Positions 28,220 through 37,594 of a DNA stretch of 64,000 nt are shown here, piece after piece. Under the pieces are notes generated by a model. It worked only from the letters and a program-made list of their open reading frames with translations. It did no database searches and was not told the origin of the DNA. Numbering within the stretch: the stretch's first letter is position 1; the number at the start of each line of letters is the position of its first letter. A program made the position numbers and the translations under genes. Source of the stretch: Methylocystis sp. L43 (lineage in GTDB: Bacteria > Pseudomonadota > Alphaproteobacteria > Rhizobiales > Beijerinckiaceae); contig NZ_JADNRA010000026.1 in NCBI RefSeq assembly GCF_015709525.1, forward strand, positions 1 through 64,000, given 5' to 3'.

Positions 28220-29155
28220 ATGAGCGGATACCGAGCCGATCTGCCGCAGCTGAAGCCGGATCTCTTCGTCAGCGACGGCGGCATGGAGACGACGCTGATC
28301 TTCCATGAGGGCGTCGACTTGCCGCATTTCGCGTCGTTTGTTCTGCTCGACAGTGAAGAGGGACGGGCGCGGCTCCGCGCCTATTACGAGCGCTACCTCG
28401 CGATCGCGCGGCGCCACGGACGCGGCTTGATGCTGGACAGTCCAACCTGGCGCGCGAATCCCGACTGGGGCGCGAAGCTTGGCTATGACGCGGCAGGGTT
28501 GAAGCGCATCAATGAAGCATCGATCGCGCTGCTCGACGAACTTCGGCAGGCTTGGGAGACGGCTCAAACGCCGATCGTCGTCGCCGGCGTGATCGGGCCG
28601 CGCGGAGACGGCTACGCCGAAGGGCGCATGAGCGCCACGGAAGCGGAAGACTATCACGCGCCGCAGATCGCCTCCTTCGCCCAAACGGCCGCCGACATGG
28701 TCGCGGCCTACACGCTGAACTATGTCGAGGAGGCGATCGGGATCGCCCGCGCCGCCCGCGCGCTCGCCATGCCCTGTTCAATTTCCTTCACGGTGGAGAC
28801 CGACGGCAAACTTGTCGGCGGGCGGAGCTTGCGCGACGCGGTAGAGACGGTCGATCGGGAAACCGACGCAGCGCCTGCCTATTACATGATCAACTGCGCC
28901 CATCCGACGCACTTCGAGCAGGCGCTCTCCGCGGACGCGCCGTGGATGAACCGGCTGCTCGGCGTCAAGGCCAACGCTTCGACGAAAAGCCACGCCGAGC
29001 TGGACGAATCGGAAACGCTCGACTCGGGCGATCCCAGCGATCTTGGCCGTAGATATCGGAAATTGCGCGAGACATACCCCGGCTTGCGCATCCTGGGCGG
29101 ATGTTGCGGGACGGACGACCGCCATGTCGCCGCGATCTGCGAAGCCTGCGCCTAG
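28220..29155 (+). CDS. Homocysteine S-methyltransferase family protein
   Basis: A 311-residue barrel enzyme. The zinc-ligand cysteines are in the [10 protein letters not shown] segment and the final [11 protein letters not shown]. The N-terminal DGGMETTL and [10 protein letters not shown] loops are typical. It probably transfers a methyl group from S-methylmethionine, SAM or betaine to homocysteine; the donor cannot be inferred. It lacks the cobalamin domains of MetH. It converges with cpdR, with a long stem-loop across its stop. Confidence 0.88.
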   Translation: MSGYRADLPQLKPDLFVSDGGMETTLIFHEGVDLPHFASFVLLDSEEGRARLRAYYERYLAIARRHGRGLMLDSPTWRANPDWGAKLGYDAAGLKRINEASIALLDELRQAWETAQTPIVVAGVIGPRGDGYAEGRMSATEAEDYHAPQIASFAQTAADMVAAYTLNYVEEAIGIARAARALAMPCSISFTVETDGKLVGGRSLRDAVETVDRETDAAPAYYMINCAHPTHFEQALSADAPWMNRLLGVKANASTKSHAELDESETLDSGDPSDLGRRYRKLRETYPGLRILGGCCGTDDRHVAAICEACA

Positions 29156-29208
29156 ATCGCGCTGCGTGATCTGCACTGGGCGATAAAGCCCAGATGCAGC
29201 GGGATCTA
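29153..29208. other. Long imperfect stem-loop between convergent genes
   Basis: TAGATC (29153-29158) pairs with GATCTA (29203-29208), and CTGCACTGGGC (29171-29181) pairs with most of GCCCAGATGCAG (29188-29199). It covers the stop codon of the methyltransferase gene and lies before the cpdR end, so it may act as a two-way transcript end; there is no T tract. Confidence 0.55.
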
Positions 29209-29214
29209 AAGCGC

Positions 29215-29589
29215 TCAGGCCGCAAGCATTCTATGCACTTCGGTGACCAAGTCCCGCAGATGGAACGGCTTGGAGAGGATTTTCGCCTGTCGCGGCGCGT
29301 GACTGTCGGGGTTGAGCGCCACGGCGGCGAAGCCGGTGATGAACATGACCCTGATGTCGGGATCGAGTTCGGTCGCGCGGCGGGCGAGTTCGATTCCATC
29401 CATCTCGGGCATGACGATGTCGGTCAGCAGGAGTTCGAAGGGTTCGACCCGAAGCTGATCGTAGGCAGAAAGCCCATTGTCGAATGACGTGACGGAAAAA
29501 CCGGCCTGCTGCAAAGCCTTGACCAGGAAGCGCCGCATGTCGTTGTCGTCTTCCGCAAGCAGAATTCTTGCGGTCGGTCTATCGTTCAT
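29215..29589 (-). CDS. cpdR: CpdR single-domain response regulator
   Basis: A 124-residue receiver domain without an output domain. RILLAEDDNDMRRFLVKAL, LLLTDIVMPEMDGIELARRATELDPDIRVMFITGF and the KPFHL lysine motif match CpdR closely as I know it, including the IVMPEMDG phosphorylation region. In Caulobacter, unphosphorylated CpdR primes ClpXP for PdeA, RcdA-bound and CtrA substrates; CckA-ChpT phosphorylation switches it off. The ATG at 29589 with GAGG eight bases upstream is preferred to 29595. Confidence 0.92.
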   Translation of the reverse strand: MNDRPTARILLAEDDNDMRRFLVKALQQAGFSVTSFDNGLSAYDQLRVEPFELLLTDIVMPEMDGIELARRATELDPDIRVMFITGFAAVALNPDSHAPRQAKILSKPFHLRDLVTEVHRMLAA

Positions 29590-29768
29590 CGCCATCCTCG
29601 CGGGTTTTTAGCCATATCGCCCGAGCTTCGTAAATTTCAGGTGAAACCGGGGTGGCGCCGCGTTAACTTAGCGCCCAGTATAGCGCCACGCACCGTCCTT
29701 TTTGAGCTTATCCGCCACGCCGGCGCTAGTCTGAAGCGGCGGTCGCGGCGCGAAAATGAGAAAAACGA

Positions 29769-30728
29769 ATGAACGACGGCATGCGCGAGTGGCGCGAAAC
29801 CAGTTTTACGGCGACGCCCTGCTGCGAACCGGAATTTGAACGCGCCTTCGATATCGTCGAGCCGGATGCGCTCATCTCGCCGCTGGTGTTTTCCTCACCG
29901 CATTCGGGGCGGATCTATCCTGCGCGCTTTCTCGCCGCGACGCCGCTCGACGCGGCGACGCTGCGCCGTTCCGAAGACGCTTATGTCGACGATCTCTTCG
30001 CCTCGGCCTCATCCATGGGAGCGCCTCTGCTGCGGGCGCGCTTTCCCCGCGCCTATCTCGATCTCAATCGCGAACCCTACGAACTCGACCCCAAGCTCTT
30101 CGACGGCGCTTTGCCGTCCTTCGCCAATACGCGTTCTCTGCGCGTCGCGGCCGGACTGGGCACGATTCCGCGCGTCGTCGCCGATGCGCGCGAGATCTAT
30201 GCAAGCCGCCTCACGCTCGAGGAAGGCTTGCGGCGCATCGACAGCCTCTACAAGCCCTACCATGCGGCCTTGCGCGGACTGATGGAGCGCGCCGCGGCGC
30301 ATTTCGGCGTCGCCGTGCTGATCGACTGCCATTCGATGCCTTCGACCGGCGCGCGCGATCCCTTGCTTTCCACGCGGGGCGACAAGCGGCGCATCGACTT
30401 CGTCATCGGCGACCGCTACGGCGCCAGCGCCTCCACCGGACTTGTCGACGTCGTCGAGGATCGGTTGCGCGGCCGCGGCTATCACGTCATGCGCAATCGG
30501 CCCTATGCGGGCGGTTTTATCACCGAGCATTACGGCAAGCCCGCCGGGGGCTGGCACGCCCTGCAGATCGAAGTGTCGCGTGGTCTTTACATGGACGAGT
30601 CTACGCTCCAGAAGAACGAGCGCTTCGACGCCGTCGCCCGCGATCTTGCGGACGTCATGGCGGTGGTGGCGCGGCACGAAGACTTGAGCGAGATTTTGGG
30701 CGGCGAGCGGCGGGCGGCGGCCGAATAG
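29769..30728 (+). CDS. N-formylglutamate amidohydrolase family protein
   Basis: A 319-residue metallohydrolase related to HutG, which frees glutamate from N-formylglutamate in histidine breakdown. Motifs: VFSSPHSGRIYP, RSEDAYVDDLF, PRAYLDLNREPYELDP, IDCHSMPS and the late GGFITEHYGKP. Other histidine-use genes are not in the window, so the true substrate may differ. It is divergent from cpdR, an arrangement I associate with other Rhizobiales. Confidence 0.88.
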   Translation: MNDGMREWRETSFTATPCCEPEFERAFDIVEPDALISPLVFSSPHSGRIYPARFLAATPLDAATLRRSEDAYVDDLFASASSMGAPLLRARFPRAYLDLNREPYELDPKLFDGALPSFANTRSLRVAAGLGTIPRVVADAREIYASRLTLEEGLRRIDSLYKPYHAALRGLMERAAAHFGVAVLIDCHSMPSTGARDPLLSTRGDKRRIDFVIGDRYGASASTGLVDVVEDRLRGRGYHVMRNRPYAGGFITEHYGKPAGGWHALQIEVSRGLYMDESTLQKNERFDAVARDLADVMAVVARHEDLSEILGGERRAAAE

Positions 30729-30761
30729 CCGGGCGCTCGAAGCGCCCCGCCGGGAGCTGGC

Positions 30762-31574
30762 ATGACCGCCGTTGATTTCGATAAATTCGTTGAGCGCCTC
30801 GCCGACGTTTCGGCGGAAGCCATCATGCCCTTCTTCAGGACCGCGCTCGCCGCCGACGACAAGGCGCATGGCGGCGCGTTCGATCCCGTCACGGAGGCCG
30901 ACCGCGGCGCCGAACTCGCCATGCGGCGGCTGATCGAGGCGACCTTTCCCGACCACGGGGTCTATGGCGAAGAATTCGGACATTTGCGCGAGAACGCCGA
31001 ATATGTCTGGGTGCTCGATCCGATCGACGGCACCAAGAGCTTCATCTGCGGCCTGCCGCTGTGGGGCACTCTGATCGGCCTCACCCATCACGGGCGCCCC
31101 TGCTACGGCCTGATGAGCCAGCCGTTTACCCGAGAGCGATTCTTCGGCGACGGCGAGGCCGCCTATTGGCGCGGGCCCGCGCGCGGCGCGGAGGGCGCGC
31201 GCGGCGTTCTTGAGACGCGCAAGATCGCCTCGCGCCACTGTCCAGAGCTCGCGCAGGCGACGCTGATGACGACATCGCCGCTGCTGATCGACCCGGCGCT
31301 GCGCGAGCATTTTCACCGCGTTGAGCGCGGGGCGCGGCTTTCCCGCTACGGCGGCGACTGCTACGCCTATTGCGCGCTTGCGGCCGGCCATGTCGACCTC
31401 GTCATCGAGACGAATTTGCAGCCCTACGACATCGTTGCGCTGATTCCGATCATCGAGGGCGCCGGGGGCGTCGTCACCAACTGGAGCGGCGGCGCGGCGG
31501 CGCTGGGCGGCGCCATCGTCGCGGCGGGCGACCCGGCGCTGCACGAACAGGCGTTGGAGCTGCTTAACGCTTAG
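30762..31574 (+). CDS. hisN: Histidinol-phosphatase (inositol-monophosphatase-like)
   Basis: A 270-residue Mg-dependent phosphatase. Metal motifs are YGEEFGH, VLDPIDGTKSFICGLPLWGTLIGL and the late QPYDIVALIPIIEGAGG. The ICGLPLWGTLI stretch and the Tyr in QPYD (Trp in SuhB) set HisN apart from inositol phosphatases. It would make histidinol from histidinol phosphate. It follows the amidohydrolase gene on the same strand by 33 bases. Confidence 0.88.
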   Translation: MTAVDFDKFVERLADVSAEAIMPFFRTALAADDKAHGGAFDPVTEADRGAELAMRRLIEATFPDHGVYGEEFGHLRENAEYVWVLDPIDGTKSFICGLPLWGTLIGLTHHGRPCYGLMSQPFTRERFFGDGEAAYWRGPARGAEGARGVLETRKIASRHCPELAQATLMTTSPLLIDPALREHFHRVERGARLSRYGGDCYAYCALAAGHVDLVIETNLQPYDIVALIPIIEGAGGVVTNWSGGAAALGGAIVAAGDPALHEQALELLNA

Positions 31575-31621
31575 ACCATTCTGCACTGCAGCGTGATTGG
31601 TCTCAATGTTTAGAGCACGCT

Positions 31622-32569
31622 CTATGAAACGCGCGCTTCGCCCGGAATGAAAGCGTCGAAGCCGCGCCAGAACTGACTGCGAAACTCATCGCGTTCCATC
31701 ATGAGTTCATGCTTGGCGCCGGGAATCATCGCGAGAACGCCGCTGTCGAGATTTTGCGCGAAACGCTCGATGGCGGCGTTAGAGACGATCGTCTCGCGCC
31801 CGCATCCGAACATTAGAGCCGTAGCGCGAATTCTTCGGGCATAGTCGGGCGATTCGAAGCCCCTCATGAGACGGAAGGCGGCGTTGACCCAGCCGATCGT
31901 CGGATCGCCGATGGCGAGCTGCGGCGCCACCCGGAGAATCGCCGCGTTCCGTTCGAAGCGAACCGGATCGGTGGTCAGGAGATTGCCCTTGAAGGGCTTC
32001 TCGATGAAGGAGGCGCCGGTTCCGCCCGGGATGTAATTGCCGCCCAGTCCGCACATGTCGAGTGTGTCAGCGAGCCAGCGTGAGGCGCGCGGAAAGCGCA
32101 GATTGGCGAGATCAATCATGGGAGCGGTCAGCACGAAGCGCTGAAACGGCGTTTTTCCTGCATGCGCCGCGTCCAGCAGGATGGCCGCGCCCATCGAATG
32201 GGCGAGGGCGAACCAAGGCTGCGGTCGCTCGCTCAACACCTGGGAGATGAAAACCTCCAGATCGCGTTGATACTGCGAAAAGTCGTCGATATGGCCCTTG
32301 CGCGGGTCGGCGAGTTCGCGCTCCGAGCCGGCCTGGCCGCGCCAATCGAGCGCCACCACGTCGAGGCGGCGACTTCGCAACTCCTCGATCGTCTCGAAAT
32401 ATTTTTCGATGAATTCATTGTGGCCCTGGAACAGCGCCACCGTGCCGCGCGCACTCCCGCTGCAGGGAAATGCGGCTGCGCGCAAACGGCGACCGTCGCG
32501 CGTCTTCAGGATGTAAACGGCGGCGCCCTCGGGGATCGGGTTGCCGGGCGACGCGACAAGTTCTCGCAT
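31622..32569 (-). CDS. Alpha/beta hydrolase, lysophospholipase-like
   Basis: A 315-residue serine hydrolase of the monoacylglycerol lipase/lysophospholipase group. GHNEFIEKYFETIEEL carries the oxyanion region, AHSMGAA the nucleophile Ser, and GAKHELMMERDEFR the catalytic His. GAGGAGA precedes the ATG. It is the last of four same-strand genes after the OprC-like receptor, though 78 bases separate it from the redoxin gene. Confidence 0.88.
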   Translation of the reverse strand: MRELVASPGNPIPEGAAVYILKTRDGRRLRAAAFPCSGSARGTVALFQGHNEFIEKYFETIEELRSRRLDVVALDWRGQAGSERELADPRKGHIDDFSQYQRDLEVFISQVLSERPQPWFALAHSMGAAILLDAAHAGKTPFQRFVLTAPMIDLANLRFPRASRWLADTLDMCGLGGNYIPGGTGASFIEKPFKGNLLTTDPVRFERNAAILRVAPQLAIGDPTIGWVNAAFRLMRGFESPDYARRIRATALMFGCGRETIVSNAAIERFAQNLDSGVLAMIPGAKHELMMERDEFRSQFWRGFDAFIPGEARVS

Positions 32570-32647
32570 GGGCTCTCCTCGGCGCTTCAGAGCCGAATCT
32601 TCGCGCCAAGATAATGCATTTTGGCGACAAGGCCGAACGGCGCCGTT

Positions 32648-33217
32648 TCAGTCGGCGCAGAAAGCGGCAAGGCGTTGCGGCTCCGCGAAGTTCATTCTGC
32701 CGTTGACGATGGCGTCGACCCGTCCGGACGCGCCGATCAGATAGTGCAGCGGGGTGACCACGCCGCCGTCGGCCGTGGCGCCGTAGAAGGCCCGCGCGCT
32801 CTTTGCTTTCGCGACATCGGTTTTCGTCGAATCGCCGACGCGAAAAATCTTCCAGGGCAGGCCGTAGGTTTTGAACTTCGCCAGATCCTTGGGGTAGTCG
32901 CTTGCGCGCGCCGAGACGAAGACGATGTTCCAACGATCGGGGCAGGCGGCGGCGATCGCCTTGAAGCCTTTCATTTCGGCGAGACAATTCGGACACCAAT
33001 ATGCCCAAAGGCTGACAAGCGTCGGCCGACCGTTCGCCATCAGCGCACGCTGATCGAGCGGCGCGCCATTTGCGCCCACGAGATCGACCTCCCTCAGAGA
33101 GGCCTTCATCTCGTCCTCGGTGACCGCGCGCGGCGCGTTCGCGCCGATGATCTCGGCGTGCGCCGAGGCAAGCGAAGCGCAGAACAGAACGGTCAACAGA
33201 AGAGTTCGCCGCATCAT
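32648..33217 (-). CDS. TlpA-like exported thioredoxin-fold protein
   Basis: A 189-residue periplasmic redoxin: signal peptide ending AHA (about residue 21), then a TlpA/ResA-type fold with the active site CPNC in SLWAYWCPNCLAEM. FVSARASDYPKDLAKF and HYLIGASGRVDAIVNG follow. It may reduce cysteines of a copper protein, as TlpA and SCO partners do; this is inference from its place after the copper receptor gene. A stem-loop separates the two genes. Confidence 0.85.
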   Translation of the reverse strand: MMRRTLLLTVLFCASLASAHAEIIGANAPRAVTEDEMKASLREVDLVGANGAPLDQRALMANGRPTLVSLWAYWCPNCLAEMKGFKAIAAACPDRWNIVFVSARASDYPKDLAKFKTYGLPWKIFRVGDSTKTDVAKAKSARAFYGATADGGVVTPLHYLIGASGRVDAIVNGRMNFAEPQRLAAFCAD

Positions 33218-33230
33218 AAGCGTCCTGAGG

Positions 33231-33258
33231 AAAGGCGGCGCAATAGCGCGCCGCCTTT
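33231..33258 (-). terminator. Stem-loop between receptor and redoxin genes
   Basis: AAAGGCGGCGC (33231-33241) and GCGCCGCCTTT (33248-33258) form an 11-bp stem on either strand. Only a few T follow on the minus strand, so it may thin rather than end transcription. Confidence 0.6.
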
Positions 33259-33276
33259 GAAAATGGAGCGTCCCGG

Positions 33277-35703
33277 TCAGAATCTCACGGTCAGCCCGGC
33301 ATAAAAGTTCCGACCCATGCCGGGCACCTGACGCACGCTCGCAAGACCCGCATTGCGTCCGAAGAGGAACGCATTGCGCGAATAGTTCGTCAAATCGAAT
33401 CCGCCAAGCGGCAACGAGTAAAGCGCATCGGTGACATTGTCGACGCCAAGGTCGATGCGCATATTGCTCCAGTCATAGGCGGCGCGGAGATTGAGCAGCG
33501 CATATGCCGGGGTCGTGAACTCGCCCTTGTTCGCTGACACGTGATCCTTAGGCGCGACGAGTTGCGTTTCAGCGGCCATGCTCAACCCGCCGATCTGGTG
33601 CTCGAGCGCAATGCGCGCATTGGCCGGCATCAGGTTCCACAGACCGTCGCCCTTCTTGATCAAGAAGGACGCGACGGAGCACAAGCCGTTGCCAGGCGGA
33701 CAATACTGCGGATTGCCGATGTCGAGATTTCGTCCATAGACGAAACTGACGACGCCCACCGCCTGTAGCCTGCCGTATTCGGGCGATTCATGCAGCTTCA
33801 CTCTGCCCGAGCCGTCGACGCCGTATAGCTCCGCATTGAAATTGCGGAACTGCATGATCTGGAAAATGTAGGAATTCGCCACGGGAAACTGATTGAAGGT
33901 CCCGCCGGTCCTCGCGCCGTCGATGTAATTCTCGACATAGGCATAGAAGGGCGAAATCCGCGCTTCCCAATTGTTTGCGCCGGACATGTCGCGCCAAGCG
34001 CCGGTGAATGCGACATTGTGCGCCACTTCCGGCTTCAGATTGAGGTTGCCGGTATACCCATTGCCGTCGCCGAACCAGTTGAACATCGCCGTGAACGGGC
34101 CGGCGACCGGCCAAGTGTAGCGTTCATAGAGATTGGGCGAGCGCGTTTTGCGCGAATAGCCGAACTCGTAAAGACTGCCAGGTTCCGGCTCATAGCGCGC
34201 CAGAGCGGTCATGTCGAAATTGATGTCGGTGCGCGCGCGATTTTGCGCGTTGAAGATATTGACCGCCAAATTATTAGCGCGCGCGAGCAGGGGGGAGTTG
34301 GGGAAGATAAAGGGCGTGTAGCTCTGGCCAGGACCAGTGTCCATCCAGACGATGTCGTTACGAACGCCGATCAGGCTGGACCACTGAGGCGTCCAGCGGC
34401 GCTCCCATTCGACATACGTGCCAAAGCGATTACGTTGGCCGCCGTTGATGTTCACATTTGCGAAGGGCCGGCTCAAACTGCCGGGCGGCGTCGCGAACCC
34501 CTGCGTAAAACCGGTGGGATCGGAAGGCCAGTAGTCCTGCAGTCGATAGCCATGGAACTCATTGCCGATGCGGAAGAGATCCTGATCGCTGTAAGGAATT
34601 TCCGCTTTTACCGAATAGCCGAAGTCGCGGCCGAGCGCGATCATCGGGTGATTGAGCCAGAATCGGTCCTCCAGGAATCCCATCTTGTGGAAGACCTGAT
34701 GCCAGTAGGCGCGCGCCTCCAGCGTGCCCCATTCGAAGGCGCCCTTGTAGAGGGCGTCCAGCGAATAGGAGCGATTGCGCGTCATATCCATGCGTTGGTT
34801 CGGGTAGCCCTGATAGGGAATGTTCTGATAGGCGCCGCGGAAGGTGAACAGATGCCCTTCGTTCTGGTAGCCGAGCGTGACGGCGTGGTTCTCGGACATG
34901 AAACTCGTTGAGAGAACTTTGTCGCCGTTGCCGCCGGCGTGATAGTTCGTCGCCCGCTGCCAGGACCCGTTGTAGAGAAGGCTCCAATGGTCGTTGGCCA
35001 TGTTGATGTTTGCCGAAACGCCGACGCCATTGTTGTTGCCGCGGAAGAACGCGGAGACTGTTCCCGTCGCCAGCACTTCATTGTTGGGACCAAAGCGCAG
35101 CGTCCCGGGAACCGGCAGCGGCAGATAGGGAACAGGCGGGTAGGGACTTGCGGCGACGATCGGCGACACCGGCGCGCCGCCCGGACCGACGACCCCCGGC
35201 GCGACGACAGGCGTCGCAAAGACCGGCGATTTCGGCGTGACCAGAATAGAGCCGCCGATCGAATCGCCGCCTTTGCTGACGGACGAGACCGCGGTCACGA
35301 CTTCAACGCGGCCGATCGTGTTCGGATCGGTGTAGCTCAACGGCGAATTCATGTGATTGGCGCAGGAGGACGTGGCCTGCACGCCGCCGACGACAATCTT
35401 CAGGCGATCGTCGGCGAGACCACGGATCGCCGGGAGGCCGGAAACGCCGCCCCCTGTCTGAACGCTCACGCCCGGCTGATGCTCAAGAAGCTTCGCCGTA
35501 TCCGTTTCGGGAGGTTTTTCCTCCACGATTTCTCTTTGCGTGACGACGGTCTCGTTGGCCTTATCCACCGGCGTCGTGGTTGGCGTCCCCTGCGCGGCGC
35601 CGACGACGATCTGAGGAAGAGAGACTTGGGCCTTGGCGGTCGCAAGCGAGGCCAGGATCAACGCGCAAGCGCTTGCGCCGCGCAGTAGGGCGGGACGGTA
35701 CAT
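33277..35703 (-). CDS. OprC/NosA-type TonB-dependent copper receptor
   Basis: An 808-residue outer-membrane barrel with a signal peptide (1-25), a plug domain (about 50-230) and a C-terminal barrel ending in Phe. Two motifs tie it to the copper receptor OprC: Cys114 and Met118 (CANHM, CxxxM) in the plug, and His339-Lys-Met341 (HxM) in the barrel, the two halves of the copper site known for OprC. SVSKGGDSIGGSI is typical of that group. A Pro-rich insertion lies at about 160-205. AGGAGAA precedes the ATG. The DUF2946 gene is 60 bases upstream. It should import copper, relevant for pMMO. Confidence 0.85.
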   Translation of the reverse strand: MYRPALLRGASACALILASLATAKAQVSLPQIVVGAAQGTPTTTPVDKANETVVTQREIVEEKPPETDTAKLLEHQPGVSVQTGGGVSGLPAIRGLADDRLKIVVGGVQATSSCANHMNSPLSYTDPNTIGRVEVVTAVSSVSKGGDSIGGSILVTPKSPVFATPVVAPGVVGPGGAPVSPIVAASPYPPVPYLPLPVPGTLRFGPNNEVLATGTVSAFFRGNNNGVGVSANINMANDHWSLLYNGSWQRATNYHAGGNGDKVLSTSFMSENHAVTLGYQNEGHLFTFRGAYQNIPYQGYPNQRMDMTRNRSYSLDALYKGAFEWGTLEARAYWHQVFHKMGFLEDRFWLNHPMIALGRDFGYSVKAEIPYSDQDLFRIGNEFHGYRLQDYWPSDPTGFTQGFATPPGSLSRPFANVNINGGQRNRFGTYVEWERRWTPQWSSLIGVRNDIVWMDTGPGQSYTPFIFPNSPLLARANNLAVNIFNAQNRARTDINFDMTALARYEPEPGSLYEFGYSRKTRSPNLYERYTWPVAGPFTAMFNWFGDGNGYTGNLNLKPEVAHNVAFTGAWRDMSGANNWEARISPFYAYVENYIDGARTGGTFNQFPVANSYIFQIMQFRNFNAELYGVDGSGRVKLHESPEYGRLQAVGVVSFVYGRNLDIGNPQYCPPGNGLCSVASFLIKKGDGLWNLMPANARIALEHQIGGLSMAAETQLVAPKDHVSANKGEFTTPAYALLNLRAAYDWSNMRIDLGVDNVTDALYSLPLGGFDLTNYSRNAFLFGRNAGLASVRQVPGMGRNFYAGLTVRF

Positions 35704-35763
35704 TGGATGAGTTCTCCTGATCCGCCGGCGAACGGCGGTTGAAACGGTGCGTGTTTTGTTTCG

Positions 35764-36174
35764 TCAGGAGAGCGCAGGAGGCGCGCGCGAGCGCGTTTCG
35801 CCGGGCCGGCGTCGCTCTCGCGGTTCGAAAGGCCAGGAGTCGAAATAGACAAGCGGCGTTGGCGGCTGTTTGAGCCGCGCGATCGGCGGCTTTTCGGAAA
35901 GGATCGGCCCCGCGGCAATCTGGCAGGCGCCGCAGTGCGCGTGCCAGCCGTGCGTCGGCGCGCCGCTCGGCGCCGTCTCGTCCGCAGCGGCGTGACTCGT
36001 GAAGCAGAACTCTTGCGTCGCCGACAGGGCCGCATGCGGCGCGATCGTCGCCTGCAACAACGCCGAAACGACGAAAAGCGTCGCAGCAAGAAAGGCGCGC
36101 AGGCCTTTCCGCCTTGCGTTCGTCTTTGCTGTCTTCGTTGAAGCCGGAGGTGACATGCCGCTACGCCGATTCAT
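35764..36174 (-). CDS. DUF2946-like membrane/periplasmic protein with Cys/His motif
   Basis: About 136 residues: a basic N-terminus, one hydrophobic helix (around residues 25-47) and a short exported domain with FTSH, then HGWHAHCGACQ. This H-x-HCxxC arrangement is the DUF2946 hallmark; such genes often sit beside copper receptors. Starts at 36258, 36174 or 36156 are all possible; 36174 is a compromise because none has a clear ribosome site. Metal binding is inferred from the motif. Confidence 0.75.
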   Translation of the reverse strand: MNRRSGMSPPASTKTAKTNARRKGLRAFLAATLFVVSALLQATIAPHAALSATQEFCFTSHAAADETAPSGAPTHGWHAHCGACQIAAGPILSEKPPIARLKQPPTPLVYFDSWPFEPRERRRPGETRSRAPPALS

Positions 36175-36424
36175 TTCGTGCAACTTAGCCGCTACGTTTT
36201 CTTCCGTTTCCCCCCGATCGGGAGGGTGACGCTCGGCATTCACGTAAATTCTTGTCATTGTTGCAGTTGCGCAACACAGAAGCTAAGGTGCGAGCGATTG
36301 GCGCCCGGGTGTTTCTACAGATTCTTCTAGGGCTCCAGGGCAGTGCGACGTTTCGCTGGCGGAAAGCGCCATCGCGACGACCGGCCTTGCGAAGGCGTGG
36401 CGAGAGGTCGCACCGGGTGAAGAC

Positions 36425-37585
36425 ATGACCTCGACGAAAGATGCGGATGCGCGCGTCATCGCGGCCATCAAAGCCGCAGGCGACGAAGCGCAGCACTGGC
36501 CCCATGCGCTCGACGAGATCGCGCATTTGCTAAATGTGCGCTTTGCAGCGCTGCTGTTCGAAGACCGTTGTTCGGCGCTGTTGGAGCTCAAGCATTCGAC
36601 ACGCGCCGAGAAAGCCTGGATCGTCGAATATCTGCGCAATCATCGCAAACTCGATCCGGTCAAGGCGCGAGTCCTGGCCGAGATTGGCGTCGGGCGGGCG
36701 TTCTCGTCGGAAGACTTCGTCTCCCTGGACGAGCTTCATCAAAGCGGCGCCTACCAGCGCTGGATGGCGCCCTTCGGCCTCTCCGATATGATCGGCGGAG
36801 TCATTCACCGATCCGAGACCGGCGTTTGCCTATTCGTCGCCTTTCGCGATCAGGCTGCAGGTCTCGCCGACGCCGACGCGAAGGCGCGGCTTGACGCGCT
36901 TCTGCCGCATCTCGCGAAGGCCATCGCGCGGCACAAGCCGGCGTCGGACACATCCGCTCTCGTCGAATTGTTCGAGGAGCTGACATCGCCCGTGCTTGTC
37001 GTCGACAGCAGGATGCGCATCGTCCATCGGAATCGCAGCGCCGACGAGATGCTTGGCGAAGGCGATGCGCTGGCGATCTCCGGCGATACGCTGACTCTGC
37101 GCGATCCGCGCGCGAAGGAGGCTTTGGAACGTGCGCTCGCCCGGATCGGCGACGCCGATGCGGAAGCCTTCGCGATCATGGTAAAACGCGGGGAGTCGCG
37201 CTGCTGCGTGATGCATGTGCTGCCGCTGTCCAAGGGACTGTCGGCGCTGTTTTTGCGCAGGCTCGCGCTCAACTCCAGCGAGGGTGGAGCAGTCGCCGCG
37301 GGCGTGTTCGGCCTCACCGCCCGCGAGAGTTCGGTGCTGCTCGCCATCGCTGAAGTGGGCGGCGTCCCGGCCACCGCGCGCGCGCTTGGTCTGAGCGAGG
37401 GAACTGTCAAAGGTTATCTGAAAAGCATTTTCCAGAAGACCGGCGCGACCCGCCAGGCGGATCTGGTCAAGCTCGTGCTTGCTCTGGAATCCCCCTTCCG
37501 CGCGCCGGAGCGCCATCCGCTGCCGACGGAGACGCTGTTATCCGCGTCGCCGGCGCCTCTTGAACGACGCCGCAGCGCTTCTTAA
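36425..37585 (+). CDS. LuxR-type helix-turn-helix regulator with N-terminal sensor region
   Basis: A 386-residue protein. Residues about 1-170 look like a sensory (GAF/PAS-type) region and about 175-280 like a PAS fold (SPVLVVDSRMRIVHRNRSADEML). The C-terminal HTH of the LuxR family is at about 290-355 (FGLTARESSVLLAIAEVGGVPATARALGLSEGTVKGYLKSIFQKTGATRQADLVKLV). The inducer is unknown. It is divergent from the DUF2946-oprC operon and could regulate it, but this is only positional inference. Confidence 0.85.
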   Translation: MTSTKDADARVIAAIKAAGDEAQHWPHALDEIAHLLNVRFAALLFEDRCSALLELKHSTRAEKAWIVEYLRNHRKLDPVKARVLAEIGVGRAFSSEDFVSLDELHQSGAYQRWMAPFGLSDMIGGVIHRSETGVCLFVAFRDQAAGLADADAKARLDALLPHLAKAIARHKPASDTSALVELFEELTSPVLVVDSRMRIVHRNRSADEMLGEGDALAISGDTLTLRDPRAKEALERALARIGDADAEAFAIMVKRGESRCCVMHVLPLSKGLSALFLRRLALNSSEGGAVAAGVFGLTARESSVLLAIAEVGGVPATARALGLSEGTVKGYLKSIFQKTGATRQADLVKLVLALESPFRAPERHPLPTETLLSASPAPLERRRSAS

Positions 37586-37594
37586 ATCGTTGCC

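Noticed and set aside
30009-31586. 525-residue minus-strand reading frame
   Set aside because: Wholly antisense to the amidohydrolase and hisN genes, which have clear motifs; GC-rich codon bias creates such frames.
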